64,000 bases of DNA from assembly GCA_003058495.1 (NCBI GenBank), contig QBVC01000023.1, positions 62,001 to 126,000 of the forward strand. Direction: 5' to 3'. The translations under genes and the position numbers were made by a program. Shown here piece after piece: positions 18,760 to 27,434 of the stretch (position 1 is the stretch's first letter; every line of letters starts with the position of its first letter). The notes under the pieces are model-generated. The model saw only the letters and a program-made list of their open reading frames with translations. It ran no database searches and had not been told where the DNA came from. This DNA comes from a gamma proteobacterium symbiont of Ctena orbiculata. Its GTDB lineage: Bacteria; Pseudomonadota; Gammaproteobacteria; Chromatiales; Chromatiaceae.

Positions 18760-19209
18760 ATGAGAATAATCGTGCGGGCATCTTCACTGTTGATTATCAT
18801 CGTCGCTGGGACAACGGCAAACGCTAATCAGCACTCGATTGGGAGGACAGAATTCTTTGATATGGTTCGACCGAAGATTGGTCAATTTGTGTGTAGAGAT
18901 TCACTGATAGCACTGTATGGTGGCACTCTCGACACTTGCAGAAATCAAGTTCCTGCTTTTGTGAAACCATGCGAAAGGAATCTATCTTCACAAATACCCG
19001 ATAGCTTTAAGGCTGACTCAGCTAATATCGATAGATATACAAGAGCCTATTTTAATTGTGTGGCGACCGCCTACGAAAAGGCGCAGCGTGATTCCCCGGA
19101 AGCAGAAGGGACACGCAGTCATAGCCAACCGATTGAACCGCCAGCTGGCCTTTGCAAATCAAGACCCTCCCATGCAATATGTCAAAAAAAGGAAGCAAAC
19201 AAGTTGTGA
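18760..19209 (+). CDS. Secreted Cys-containing protein of unknown function
   Basis: 149 residues. The signal peptide (about 22 residues, SSLLIIIVAGTTANA) is followed by a mature part with six cysteines (FVCRDS, DTCRN, KPCER, FNCVAT, GLCKS, AICQK), which could form disulfides in the periplasm. The C-terminal quarter is polar and Pro/Ser-rich. No family is recognised. It stands alone in the island, with about 100 bp of non-coding sequence before it. Confidence 0.5.
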   Translation: MRIIVRASSLLIIIVAGTTANANQHSIGRTEFFDMVRPKIGQFVCRDSLIALYGGTLDTCRNQVPAFVKPCERNLSSQIPDSFKADSANIDRYTRAYFNCVATAYEKAQRDSPEAEGTRSHSQPIEPPAGLCKSRPSHAICQKKEANKL

Positions 19210-19615
19210 ACACTATCATAAGGTGTGGGTTTTGTGGGTGCTAATACATGCGATGCGTAATATAATGCATAACCGAATTTCGATACAGCTATTGAGCTCT
19301 CTGGATATGCAAACACGGATTGACATCAGTACTCAAAGATAAGTGATGAATTTCGAAAATAGATTATCAGGCCTTCCATATGTCGTAGTCGCTACTGAAC
19401 GTACACCACTTTAGCTGCAGGATTTATTCGTTAAATTAAGAGGCATGAACAATGGGTCTAACGAGGAAATGGACTAGGATAGATTTACACTAGAATTTGA
19501 TGTAAATCATTATTACGTAGCAAACCATTCCGGCATTGTCACTAAAAGGAGGAATCAGGTCTTTTTTTAAAAACAAAATAAGTTCAGTTCATCTATATAC
19601 AAGGAGTACTAAGAA
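19210..19615. other. 406-bp region with no supported gene
   Basis: AT-rich sequence separates the island from the PEP-CTERM-like gene. It includes the palindromic run atgcataatgcat-like around 19259-19269. I see no promoter I would defend and no RNA gene. Confidence 0.5.
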
Positions 19616-20257
19616 ATGAGATATGTTTCTTTAAAGATGATGCTGCCAATTCTACTGGCCGGTTCAGCTGGCATTACACATGCGGCAAGTCTGATAAATG
19701 GAAGTTTTGAACAGGGTAACTACACACCGCCCGGCGCTGATACAATGACCCTTCTGCCCGGGTCGACTGATATCACAGGCTGGTTGGTTCACACGGACCC
19801 CATTGCCTGGATTGGTCCCAACAACCCCTGGTCATTGACTGCAAGCGAGGGGGATTATTTCCTGGATCTGACAGATTACTCAACAGGTGCGCCATTTGGT
19901 GGCATATCCCAGGAAATCGATACCAGGATCGGACAGAGCTATGAAGTTACATTCGATTTAGGCAGTTCCAACATATGGGGCCGGCCTTCGGCCATTCAAG
20001 TGAGTGCGGCGGGTACCTCACAAGTCTTTGCCAGCAGTACTACCGGCGGAATCTCTGACTGGGATAACTTTTCAATGCTGTTCACAGCAAACAGCGAGTT
20101 AACAACAATATCCTTTGCTGGGCATACCGGAAGGCAGTACATAGGGCTCGACAACGTGGCGGTGAATCCAGTGCCAATCCCTGCAGCTGTATGGCTGTTC
20201 GGGTCAGCATTACACATTCTGCTTGGATTTCGGGTGAGGAAGAAACATAACGCATAA
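19616..20257 (+). CDS. PEP-CTERM-like exported protein
   Basis: 213 residues. The signal peptide (about 23 residues, ending THAAS) is followed by a beta-sandwich of the DUF642/galactose-binding type that begins LINGSFEQGNYTPPGAD and ends GLDNVAVNPV. The C-terminus has the sorting signal VPIPAAVWLFGSAL, a hydrophobic helix and the basic tail RVRKKHNA, the gammaproteobacterial VPLPAAVWLFGS form of PEP-CTERM. Proteins with this signal are processed by an exosortase and often end up in the extracellular polysaccharide. No exosortase gene is in the window. CAAGGAG precedes the ATG. Confidence 0.8.
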   Translation: MRYVSLKMMLPILLAGSAGITHAASLINGSFEQGNYTPPGADTMTLLPGSTDITGWLVHTDPIAWIGPNNPWSLTASEGDYFLDLTDYSTGAPFGGISQEIDTRIGQSYEVTFDLGSSNIWGRPSAIQVSAAGTSQVFASSTTGGISDWDNFSMLFTANSELTTISFAGHTGRQYIGLDNVAVNPVPIPAAVWLFGSALHILLGFRVRKKHNA

Positions 20258-20669
20258 AAGGGAGTATCAGCGGACCGGAACAATCCCGGTCTATTGCAAT
20301 ATCCATTGGTATTCTAAGGAGGCCACCCCGTGGCGTACCCAAATCAGACTATTCAACGCCAATCAACTGCGTGAAGCCGGTGTAACATAACAGTCACATC
20401 TTTTGTAGAGCATTGACTCAAAGCCTCCGGGATTGCTTTTAAATCTCCCGGTGCTATCATTTTTCCGATGTCGAAAAAGACAGGGCGGTATCGGTTAGTC
20501 CGCCCGTTCCCTGAACCTGGGAACTCTGTGTGGCTCAATGCCACTCCCGCGACCATATCCCGGCGCGTCGAGCATGGGAGTGGTTGCGTTCGGGCCATTA
20601 CTCCTTGCAAGCGCGCTGTTTTCGGCAACACATGCCCATTGGCAAGATGCCAAGGTAAGGAGAGACTCA
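20258..20669. other. 412-bp region with no supported gene
   Basis: The open frames here lack ribosome sites and family features. AAGGAG at its end serves the VOC gene that follows. Nothing else is recognised. Confidence 0.5.
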
Positions 20670-21086
20670 ATGCAGCCACGTATCAGCATGATTACCCTCG
20701 CGGTCAGCGATCTATCGAAGGCCATCAACTTTTATGAACAGGGTCTGGGTTTTCCCCGCATGGAATCACCCCCTGAAATTGCCTTTTTTACCCTAAACGG
20801 AACCTGGCTCAGCCTATTCACCCGTGCGGAGCTTGCCAAGGATGTAACAGTAGACGAGGAAGGCTCGGGATTTGAGGGCTTCACGCTTTCTCACAATGTG
20901 GTATCTGAGGCCGAAGTCGACAGGGTCTACGCCCAAGCCGTCTCAGCTGGCGCGGAGCCGGTAAAGCAGCCGCAAAAGGTTTTCTGGGGTGGCTATTCCG
21001 GGTACTTCAAGGATCCCGACGGACATCTGTGGGAAGTGGCTCACAATCCCATGTTCTGGGTGGGACCGCCGGATGACAATGCCTGA
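20670..21086 (+). CDS. VOC (glyoxalase/dioxygenase superfamily) protein
   Basis: 138 residues. It has the paired beta-alpha-beta-beta-beta fold typical of VOC proteins: MITLAVSDLSKAINFYEQGLGFPRM at the start of module one and the closing GYSGYFKDPDGHLWEVAHNP of module two. The metal-ligand Glu in LWEVAHN is kept. The substrate is unknown. The ATG at 20670 is preferred because AAGGAGAG lies just ahead and the fold begins there; an in-frame extension to 20538 has no support. It is followed 94 bp later by another VOC gene. Confidence 0.82.
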   Translation: MQPRISMITLAVSDLSKAINFYEQGLGFPRMESPPEIAFFTLNGTWLSLFTRAELAKDVTVDEEGSGFEGFTLSHNVVSEAEVDRVYAQAVSAGAEPVKQPQKVFWGGYSGYFKDPDGHLWEVAHNPMFWVGPPDDNA

Positions 21087-21180
21087 CAATCGGATGCGGA
21101 CGATCCTGCGAGGCAGAGAATGAACGGGTGTTACTGCAAGACGCGGGATATCTTAATCAAGTATAAATGAGGAGACGATC

Positions 21181-21558
21181 ATGGGTAATCCTGTCGGTTG
21201 GTTCGAAATCTACGTAGATAAGATGGATAGAGCGAGGAAGTTCTACGAAGCTGTGCTTGGTGTCAGTCTGGAGAAGCTTGTCGATCCCACTGATTCGGGT
21301 ATCGATATGTATTCGTTTCCCTCCGACATGCAGGATTACGGAGCTGCGGGCGCCCTGGTCAGGATGGAGGGATTTCCCGCCGGTGGCAACAGTACATTGG
21401 TCTACTTTTCCTGTGAGGATTGCGGAATTGAAGCATCAAGGGTTGAAGCAGCAGGTGGCAAAGTGCAGCAGGCGAAGACCTCGATCGGGGAGTACGGATT
21501 CATTGCGCATGCTATCGACACCGAGGGAAACATGTTCGGCCTTCACTCCATGGAGTAA
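21181..21558 (+). CDS. Second VOC family protein
   Basis: 125 residues. The first module reads WFEIYVDKMDRARKFYEAVLGV and the second ends GFIAHAIDTEGNMFGLHSME. This is the short predicted-lyase branch of the VOC family found next to regulators and stress genes. It is not similar enough to the preceding VOC protein to be a recent duplicate. GAGGAGACGATC precedes the ATG. No specific reaction can be assigned. Confidence 0.8.
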   Translation: MGNPVGWFEIYVDKMDRARKFYEAVLGVSLEKLVDPTDSGIDMYSFPSDMQDYGAAGALVRMEGFPAGGNSTLVYFSCEDCGIEASRVEAAGGKVQQAKTSIGEYGFIAHAIDTEGNMFGLHSME

Positions 21559-21591
21559 TAGGCGGGGCAAAATCTCAACTGAATAATAAAG

Positions 21592-22059
21592 ATGGATATT
21601 ACAATACCCACGGCGCTCAAAACACTCTCCGCATCGGGATCTGCAGCAAAGTCGATCACTGCCTGGTGGAAAAAGTCAAAGGGCGACACCAGGGCGCTCG
21701 TCGGCGAGTTGAAGGATAATCTTATTTATCTCGACATGGTCGCCGCCGACGGCGTTCCGCTTGGCGATGTTCTGGCCAAGTTGTCTATTGCCGAATATAA
21801 GCGCCTGTCCAGGGAAGGATTCAACTTCAACAAGCTGAAGAAAACGAAAATAGCGAACTACGCATCGCTGCAGGGAACCGACTTGGCGAAGTGGGGGGGA
21901 AAGGAAACCGAGGAACTGATCGTCTCGATCTGCGATAAAATCAACGAGCTAAAAATCAGATATCCTCATGTCGGGAAGAACAGTAAATACCGATGGTCAG
22001 TGAGGGTGAACAATATCCGTAAAAGAATGTGGCTGTTGCTGAAACATATTGACGGTTAA
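21592..22059 (+). CDS. Basic protein of unknown function
   Basis: 155 residues, predominantly helical and Lys-rich, with tryptophans in ITAWWKKSKG and LAKWGGKET. The C-terminal half (ELIVSICDKINELKIRYPHVGKN, VRVNNIRKRMWLLLKHI) looks like an all-helical domain. There is no signal peptide or membrane helix, so it is cytoplasmic. I do not recognise a family. It follows the VOC gene by 33 bp without a terminator. Confidence 0.5.
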   Translation: MDITIPTALKTLSASGSAAKSITAWWKKSKGDTRALVGELKDNLIYLDMVAADGVPLGDVLAKLSIAEYKRLSREGFNFNKLKKTKIANYASLQGTDLAKWGGKETEELIVSICDKINELKIRYPHVGKNSKYRWSVRVNNIRKRMWLLLKHIDG

Positions 22060-22142
22060 ATGGGGCCAAGCATCGGAACCCCATGTGGATTAGCCTTGCC
22101 GAAACCGGGTCTGCTGCCGAATTCGAAGATGTTCCGGGTTTT

Positions 22143-22757
22143 TTACATGCGGAGCCTGGATTTCGGCTGCTTCGGCAGCGGGTAGACCATCCAGTCAGAG
22201 CGGCCCGCCTTGAACTCAAACCAATCGGCGGCAATGATCGAGCCTCCCTTGAGACGGACCGCGTTGCGGGAACCGGCCGGGGCGATCTTTCGGTCGGGTC
22301 CGCGAAAGTCGTCCTGGAAAGTGTCCAGTTGACCGAATATCAGATTCAGCCCGGAGGCATCGGCAAAAACCCGGATCCCCGTGGCATAGCGCTTGCTCGA
22401 TATGGAGCCGCCGATGCTGCGGTAGATCACCAGGTGCATATCCTGATCGGCGCGCAGGCGTCTCAGTGACAGCAACACCTGTTCCGCCACGCGCTCCGCA
22501 TTCAACTCACTCATCAGGTAGATGGCTGCACCCTTTTCCCGATCCGAGCTGATCTGGATGGAGGCAAAGAGCTTTGCCAATGCGAGGCGTTCGACTCCAT
22601 GCACCGGGTGGGCGTTGGGCGCTTCAGTCTCGCTGGCGACCGAGTAGATTTCCGTCAGGCTGGAACTGTAGAGATGGGCGGCCTCGACTCGGGCAAGCAA
22701 GAGCAGAGACAAGGCGGCAACAAAGATAGTTAATGCATGACTGTTGTGTCTGGACAT
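22143..22757 (-). CDS. Exported protein of unknown function
   Basis: 204 residues. A signal peptide (about 26 residues, ALTIFVAALSLLLLARVEA) is followed by a mixed alpha/beta domain with RLALAKLFASIQISSDREKG and RNAVRLKGGSIIAADWFEFKAG. No known family is recognised. It is downstream of the porin gene on the same strand, but the hairpin at 22786-22816 probably separates the two transcripts. Confidence 0.55.
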   Translation of the reverse strand: MSRHNSHALTIFVAALSLLLLARVEAAHLYSSSLTEIYSVASETEAPNAHPVHGVERLALAKLFASIQISSDREKGAAIYLMSELNAERVAEQVLLSLRRLRADQDMHLVIYRSIGGSISSKRYATGIRVFADASGLNLIFGQLDTFQDDFRGPDRKIAPAGSRNAVRLKGGSIIAADWFEFKAGRSDWMVYPLPKQPKSRLRM

Positions 22758-22785
22758 AAGCCTGATCCTCTGTTGCGGTCAATAA

Positions 22786-22816
22786 TAAAGAAAAGGCCGG
22801 GGTAAGTCACCCGGCC
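22786..22816 (-). terminator. Intrinsic terminator of the porin gene
   Basis: Read on the minus strand: 7-bp stem ggccggg / cccggcc with an 8-nt loop, followed by TTTTCTTTATT. It lies 58 bp after the porin stop. Confidence 0.75.
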
Positions 22817-22873
22817 TGTTAATCACCATCAACTCGGAGGAAATTTGTTGTTGTTATAGAGCGGCATTTACGA

Positions 22874-24055
22874 TCAGAAGAATAGAATCGCACCTACATT
22901 GAATGCATTTGTGTCATCTGAGCCGACCGAAGTTTCACTCTCCATGTCGGAGTACTCCGCCATCAGGGTCAGCGCGGAAGTCAGGTTGTGATAGACACCC
23001 AGGGTGATGCGGGTATTCTCAACCTCGGTAAGCTTCTCCTGCTCACTCTCACTCCAGTGGACACCCAGTTTGGTGTTGCCCATCTTGTAGGTGCCCTGCA
23101 GGTAGTAGCCACTGGACTCTTCGGCATCCCCGGTGGTGGCATCGAAGCCTGGGAGTACCAGGCCGCCGAGGGCCAGGGTGGACATGCCTTCACCGTCGTA
23201 GACATAGGCGGCGACGCCAAAATCACCAACACCGACCTTGCCGAAGACATCCCAGCCTCTCATGGTGCTGTCGGAACCGCCCAGATCCATATCCTGGTTG
23301 ATGAAGGTTGCGGAGACCATGCCGCTGATGTCGCCATCCCACTTATAGCTTGCCTTGCCGTGAAAACCGGGTGAATCCTGGCCCGCAGCGGTGCCACCTA
23401 TGGCGCTGCCGTTCATGGGGTTGAAGATACCGATGGTGGCGGAAAAGCCGCCCATGTCCGGCGTGGTCCAGTTGATTTGCGCCAGGCGATCAACATAGAC
23501 ATAGCCATAGCCGAGGCCACCCAGGGTGGTATGACCCGGATTATCAGCAGTGAAGGTGGGACCTATACCCACAAGACTGATGTCATTCAGAATGGCATCG
23601 AGTCCGAACAGACCAAAGTTACGACCCGCGAGTACGGTACCCATGTTGTCGTTGCCGAAAGTCAGGTAGACCTGACGGGCATCGACCGTGGAGAATGCCA
23701 GGGCATCGCTACCCGTGCCGCCTTGCGAGGCCAGGCCGTAATAGACATTGATATGGGCGGCCAGGTCATAGCCATTTTGATTGGTGGTGGCGCTGAAATT
23801 CAGCGAAGCGGGTAACAGACCGTTTGATACAGTGTGCGCGTCGTCATCGGTAGAGCCGCAAGCAAGACCCGCCAGTGTTGTGCCTCCCGAATTCAGATCA
23901 CCAGTATCGCATGATGTAATTGTGTAGAAGGCGTTGATATTGCCTCCCAGTCCGAGTGTCCAGTCACCGGCCTGCCAGTTGACTGCATGTGCAGTGCCGG
24001 CACTGGCCAGACAAACTCCACTCAGCATTGCCAATACGAGTTTGGATTTGTTCAT
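22874..24055 (-). CDS. Outer-membrane porin (Gram-negative porin family)
   Basis: 393 residues with a clear signal peptide (MNKSKLVLAMLSGVCLASAG, cleavage near AHA at residue 24). The mature part has alternating beta strands and the porin landmarks GDWTLGLGGNINAFYT, a VYLTFGNDNMGTVLAGRNFG segment (as in other porins that follow the -GRDFG- motif) and a C-terminus ending NAFNVGAILFF with terminal Phe for BAM assembly. The longer frame to 24181 would add a non-family leader, so the ATG at 24053-24055 is chosen; AGAGGAG lies upstream. A sigma-54 promoter (24177-24192) precedes it. Solute specificity is unknown; the nearby quinoprotein genes suggest an alcohol-linked role. Confidence 0.85.
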   Translation of the reverse strand: MNKSKLVLAMLSGVCLASAGTAHAVNWQAGDWTLGLGGNINAFYTITSCDTGDLNSGGTTLAGLACGSTDDDAHTVSNGLLPASLNFSATTNQNGYDLAAHINVYYGLASQGGTGSDALAFSTVDARQVYLTFGNDNMGTVLAGRNFGLFGLDAILNDISLVGIGPTFTADNPGHTTLGGLGYGYVYVDRLAQINWTTPDMGGFSATIGIFNPMNGSAIGGTAAGQDSPGFHGKASYKWDGDISGMVSATFINQDMDLGGSDSTMRGWDVFGKVGVGDFGVAAYVYDGEGMSTLALGGLVLPGFDATTGDAEESSGYYLQGTYKMGNTKLGVHWSESEQEKLTEVENTRITLGVYHNLTSALTLMAEYSDMESETSVGSDDTNAFNVGAILFF

Positions 24056-24176
24056 ATCGAGTTGGGCTCCTCTCTTTGATAATTTTAAAAACGGCCAATG
24101 AAGGCCGTAACCGTCGTTACGACTCTGAGCATTCTTTGTTGCATAAAAATTACATAGCTCTTGGTTTTGGCGAAAT

Positions 24177-24192
24177 TGCAATCACTATGCCA
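24177..24192 (-). promoter_or_regulatory. Sigma-54 promoter of the porin gene
   Basis: On the minus strand TGGCATagtgaTTGCA fits the -24/-12 consensus exactly, with 12 bp from GG to GC. It is 122 bp upstream of the porin ATG. Confidence 0.82.
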
Positions 24193-24263
24193 CTATGACT
24201 ATTGATTTAAATAACAGTGAGATAGGCGAGGGGTTGGGGAGGGTGTAAGAATATTGATGTGAC

Positions 24264-24289
24264 GCATTGTCCCCTTTTTAAGACAATGC
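24264..24289. promoter_or_regulatory. Inverted repeat, candidate enhancer of the porin promoter
   Basis: gcattgtc-N10-gacaatgc, 72 bp upstream of the -24 box. The arrangement (8-bp arms, 10-nt spacer) resembles binding sites of Fis-domain sigma-54 activators. The binding protein is inferred, possibly the AcoR-type regulator at 27435. Confidence 0.4.
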
Positions 24290-24763
24290 CCTGATTTAAG
24301 TTGTGCTAATGTGGGACAACTGCATCATCAACGGCGTTGATCGCTGTGCCATAAGCCGAACGTCTGTCTGTATGGCGCTTGGAAAATGGCGCCGACAGCG
24401 GCTTGTCCCCATGATTGTTGTTTACTTGCAACAGCTACCGGGTCCAGGCAAGGATGCAGTCAGTTTAAAGGTGGAAAGTTTTCATGGTCATGGAATATGA
24501 CCGCCCTCCCAAATGTCCAAATAACAGGATTTCCAGCGGCATTACATCGAAACAGATTTTTTTCCTGACCTGGTGCGGGCGACCGGTTTGGCATCGAGCC
24601 AATCGACTGGAGTATGAAAATAGTCTTTCGCTATTTCGGCTGACTGTTCAGGATCGCTATCTGCTTGTCTGCCTCCTCCAGTCTGTTATTCTCTAAAGCC
24701 AACTGCACATATCGGCAGACAATGAATGTGCAATCCGTTAACAGACATCAAGAATAAAGAGTC

Positions 24764-25759
24764 ATGAATAGGATTATCGCTTGTTTGCTCTTTTCGATTG
24801 CATGCTTCCCTGCGGGCGCGATGGATCAATTGCGTGTCGGTGTGCTCCAGTTCGGTACAGTGAACTGGGAGATGGACGTATTGCTCCGCCATCAACTCGA
24901 CAACAAACACGGCTTTGCGATCAAGATTGTTCCCCTCAGCTCCAAGCATGCGAACAGTATTGCCCTGCAGGGTGGGGCGGTGGATGTGATCGTCAGTGAT
25001 TGGATCTGGGTCAACAGGCAGCGTGCGGCGGGAAAGGATTACACCTTCTTTCCCTATTCCCTCACCGTTGGCGGCCTCTATGTGCGTCCCGACGCCGCTG
25101 TTCAGCGGTTATCCGATCTGAAGGATCTCAAACTGGGCGTGGCCGGGGGACCCGTGGACAAAAGCTGGCTCCTGTTGCAGGCCTTCGGCCGCAAACAGGG
25201 GCTGGATATCGCCAACGCCGTCGAGCCCGCATTTGCCGCGCCGCCGCTGCTCAATCAGCTCATGCTCAAGGGCGATCTGCCCGCGGTACTGAACTTCTGG
25301 CACTACGGTGCGCGCCTGGAGGCCGCGGGAATGGTGCCGCTGATCGATGTCAGGTCGATGCTCGATGGCCTGGAGATCAGGGAACCCGTGCCCATGCTGG
25401 GCTGGGTCTTCTCTGCCGGGTGGGCGGAGAAAAACCGGGAGTTGATCGCGGGCCTGTTGAAGGCCTCCTATGCCGCGAAGCGGGTATTGCACGAGAGCGA
25501 TGAGGAGTGGGAGACGATCGCGCCGTTGACCAAGGCGAAGGATAGCGCCACCCTCGACAACCTGAAGCGGGGCTACAGGGAGGGAATACCCTATGGCTTG
25601 AATAAAAATGGAATGAAGGTTGCATCAAAGGTTTTTGATATGTTGGCCATGGAGGGCGGTAAGAAGCTGGTTGGTGAGGCGACACTGTTGCAGGCCGGAA
25701 CTTTCTGGCAGGTCCTGGACAGCGAGGAGTTGATCAAAAACGATGTTGCAAGGCAGTAA
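24764..25759 (+). CDS. ABC transporter substrate-binding protein (NitT/TauT-like)
   Basis: 331 residues. The signal peptide (about 19 residues, ending FPAGA) precedes a periplasmic binding fold of the NMT1/SsuA type: LRVGVLQFGTVNWEMDVL, then the GGAVDVIVSDWIW motif and LKLGVAGGPVDKSWL. Tryptophans such as W74 and W76 may line the pocket. The ligand is unknown; binding proteins near PQQ dehydrogenases may import the alcohol, an aromatic compound or a lanthanophore. The permease gene overlaps its end by 17 bp. Confidence 0.83.
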   Translation: MNRIIACLLFSIACFPAGAMDQLRVGVLQFGTVNWEMDVLLRHQLDNKHGFAIKIVPLSSKHANSIALQGGAVDVIVSDWIWVNRQRAAGKDYTFFPYSLTVGGLYVRPDAAVQRLSDLKDLKLGVAGGPVDKSWLLLQAFGRKQGLDIANAVEPAFAAPPLLNQLMLKGDLPAVLNFWHYGARLEAAGMVPLIDVRSMLDGLEIREPVPMLGWVFSAGWAEKNRELIAGLLKASYAAKRVLHESDEEWETIAPLTKAKDSATLDNLKRGYREGIPYGLNKNGMKVASKVFDMLAMEGGKKLVGEATLLQAGTFWQVLDSEELIKNDVARQ

Positions 25760-26489
25760 CTGGGGAAGGTGGCTTTTTCTCTCTGTTTTCCTGTGTATCT
25801 GGCAGATTGCGGCTTATCTGCTGGAGAGCAATCAGTTGCCGGGCCCACTGGCGGTGATGCAGTCTCTCTGGTCCCACTTGACCGATGGCGATTTGCTGGT
25901 CAGTGTCGCCGTCACCCTGCGGCGGGTGGTGCTGGCATTCACCATTGCCATGCTGGCGGGCATCCTGGTCGGATTTCTCATGGGACGTTTTCCCTTGATC
26001 GATACCATTCTGGATGGTGTACTCATCATGGGGCTCAACATACCGGCCCTGGTCGTCATCATCCTCTGCTATGTCTGGTTCGGGCTGGTCGAGGCAGCGG
26101 CGGTGGCCGCGGTGGCGATCAACAAGATGCCGCTGGTGGCGGTGACGGTGCGCGAGGGCGTGCGGGCGATAGACCACCAGCTGCTCCAGGTTGGCGAGGT
26201 GTTCAGGGTGCCGCTTTTGCGACGACTGGTCCATATCTATCTGCCTCAACTCTATCCCTATCTGATGGCGGCCGCCAGATCGGGTCTGTCCCTTATCTGG
26301 AAGATTGTCCTGGTCGTCGAACTGCTTGGGCGCAGTGACGGGGTTGGTTTTCAACTGAATACCTTTTTTCAGTTTTTCGATATTACCAGTATCCTTGCCT
26401 ATACCCTGGCATTCGTGTTCGTGATCTACAGTATCGAATCCTTGCTGATGCGTCCCCTGGAGAACTATTTGACACGGTGGCGGTCGTGA
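25743..26489 (+). CDS. ABC transporter permease (NitT/TauT-like)
   Basis: 248 residues, inner membrane, with about six predicted helices (WLFLSVFLCIWQIAAYLL; LAFTIAMLAGILVGFLMG; GLNIPALVVIILCYVWFGL; ILAYTLAFVFVIYSIESLL). The cytoplasmic EAA-like loop is QVGEVFRVPLLRRLVHIYLP, which contacts the ATPase. It overlaps the upstream binding-protein gene by 17 bp and the downstream ATPase start, so all three genes are translationally linked. The transported solute is unknown. Confidence 0.85.
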   Translation: MLQGSNWGRWLFLSVFLCIWQIAAYLLESNQLPGPLAVMQSLWSHLTDGDLLVSVAVTLRRVVLAFTIAMLAGILVGFLMGRFPLIDTILDGVLIMGLNIPALVVIILCYVWFGLVEAAAVAAVAINKMPLVAVTVREGVRAIDHQLLQVGEVFRVPLLRRLVHIYLPQLYPYLMAAARSGLSLIWKIVLVVELLGRSDGVGFQLNTFFQFFDITSILAYTLAFVFVIYSIESLLMRPLENYLTRWRS

Positions 26490-27250
26490 ACGGTTGCCGG
26501 GTGAAGATAAAGGATAAGTCTTTCGGCGAGATGTCGGTTATCCATGACCTCGAGTTCGAGATATTGTCCGATGCCTTCATCAGTCTGGTGGGTCCGTCAG
26601 GCGCTGGTAAGAGTACCTTGCTCAACATACTCAGCGGACTGGATACGGAGTTCGACGGCAGCCTGGAGTGGGTCGATGGCGGGCCGGGTTGCGTAAGTTA
26701 TGTATTCCAGGACCCAAGGTTGATGCCCTGGCTGTCGGTAAGGGAAAACATCGAACTGGTGATGAAGGATGCCCATGACGACAGCTCCTGGGTCGATCAC
26801 CTGCTGCGCAGGGTAGAGCTCCACGAAAGGGCGGATGCCTTCCCCGGTCAACTATCCGGCGGTATGCAGCGGCGGGTTGCACTGGCAAGAGCGATGGCCA
26901 TAAAACCCGATATATTGCTGCTGGACGAGCCCTTCTCATCCCTGGATGCGCCGACGGCCGCATCATTGCGGGAATTGGTGCTCGATCTCTGGCGCGATCA
27001 CTCAAGCGCGGTGATACTGGTGACTCACAACCTCAATGAGGCAGTGGAGCTGGCCGACCAGATACTCTTCCTTTCCAAGGGACCCGCAAGCATCATCCAC
27101 CAGGAAGCGCTGAACCCCTCGCGCATCGATCCCGAGGTCGTGCGCGACCCGGACCGTATGACCAGGGACCTGCTCAATTGCCAGCCTGAAATACTCTCTG
27201 GGATTGCGGTAGTGGATGGAAGGAATTATAAGTCCGCAAATGAACGCTAA
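26477..27250 (+). CDS. ABC transporter ATP-binding protein (NitT/TauT-like)
   Basis: 257 residues. Walker A GPSGAGKSTLL, signature LSGGMQRRVALARA, Walker B DILLLDEPFSSLD and the H-loop VTHNLNEA are all intact. The start is GTG at 26477 or 26486; both overlap the permease stop. The C-terminus ends YKSANER, and these last codons are encoded by repeat A, which begins at 27231 and supplies the TAA stop. The element thus appears to have replaced the original 3' end. The gene is the last of the three-gene transporter operon. Confidence 0.88.
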   Translation: MAVVNGCRVKIKDKSFGEMSVIHDLEFEILSDAFISLVGPSGAGKSTLLNILSGLDTEFDGSLEWVDGGPGCVSYVFQDPRLMPWLSVRENIELVMKDAHDDSSWVDHLLRRVELHERADAFPGQLSGGMQRRVALARAMAIKPDILLLDEPFSSLDAPTAASLRELVLDLWRDHSSAVILVTHNLNEAVELADQILFLSKGPASIIHQEALNPSRIDPEVVRDPDRMTRDLLNCQPEILSGIAVVDGRNYKSANER

Positions 27251-27397
27251 TGAACGCAAATATTTAAAAATTAACGTAGGGTGCGGCTTGCCGCACCGAC
27301 CAGGGTTGGATTTACCTCATAACCAAATTTCAGTGTATCCACACTCCCGCCTGGAAAGTAATAAACAATTTGCGTTCATTACGTTCATTTGCGGACT
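27231..27397 (+). repeat. MITE-like element, copy 1 (A - B - core - A')
   Basis: A 167-bp unit bounded by repeat A (27231-27262) and its reverse complement A' (27367-27397). It contains repeat B (27276-27298) and an internal core (cagggttggattta ... cctggaaa). The same order and core occur at 57060-57227. The first arm overlaps the 3' end of the ABC ATPase gene. Confidence 0.85.
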
Positions 27398-27434
27398 TTT
27401 TTCTTCCTATGAACGACCTGACTGACCTTGTTAT

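Larger units (their letters stand above)
24056..24763. other. 708-bp divergent intergenic region between porin and ABC transporter
   Basis: It contains the porin sigma-54 promoter (24177-24192, minus strand) and an 8-bp inverted repeat upstream of it (24264-24289). From 24300 to 24763 I see no supported gene. The promoter of the ABC operon must lie there but is not recognisable. Confidence 0.6.

Noticed and set aside
19058-19342. 94-codon frame overlapping the Cys-containing secreted protein
   Set aside because: It lies mostly over the end of a better-supported gene in another frame and has no start signal.
15466-19342. A full integron
   Set aside because: No intI integrase is present in the window and only one attC-like hairpin is convincing; cassette-like ends at 18230 and 18655 do not fold into proper attC structures.
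24303-24696. Short frames between porin and ABC transporter
   Set aside because: They overlap each other, have no ribosome site and no similarity to known proteins; treated as non-coding.
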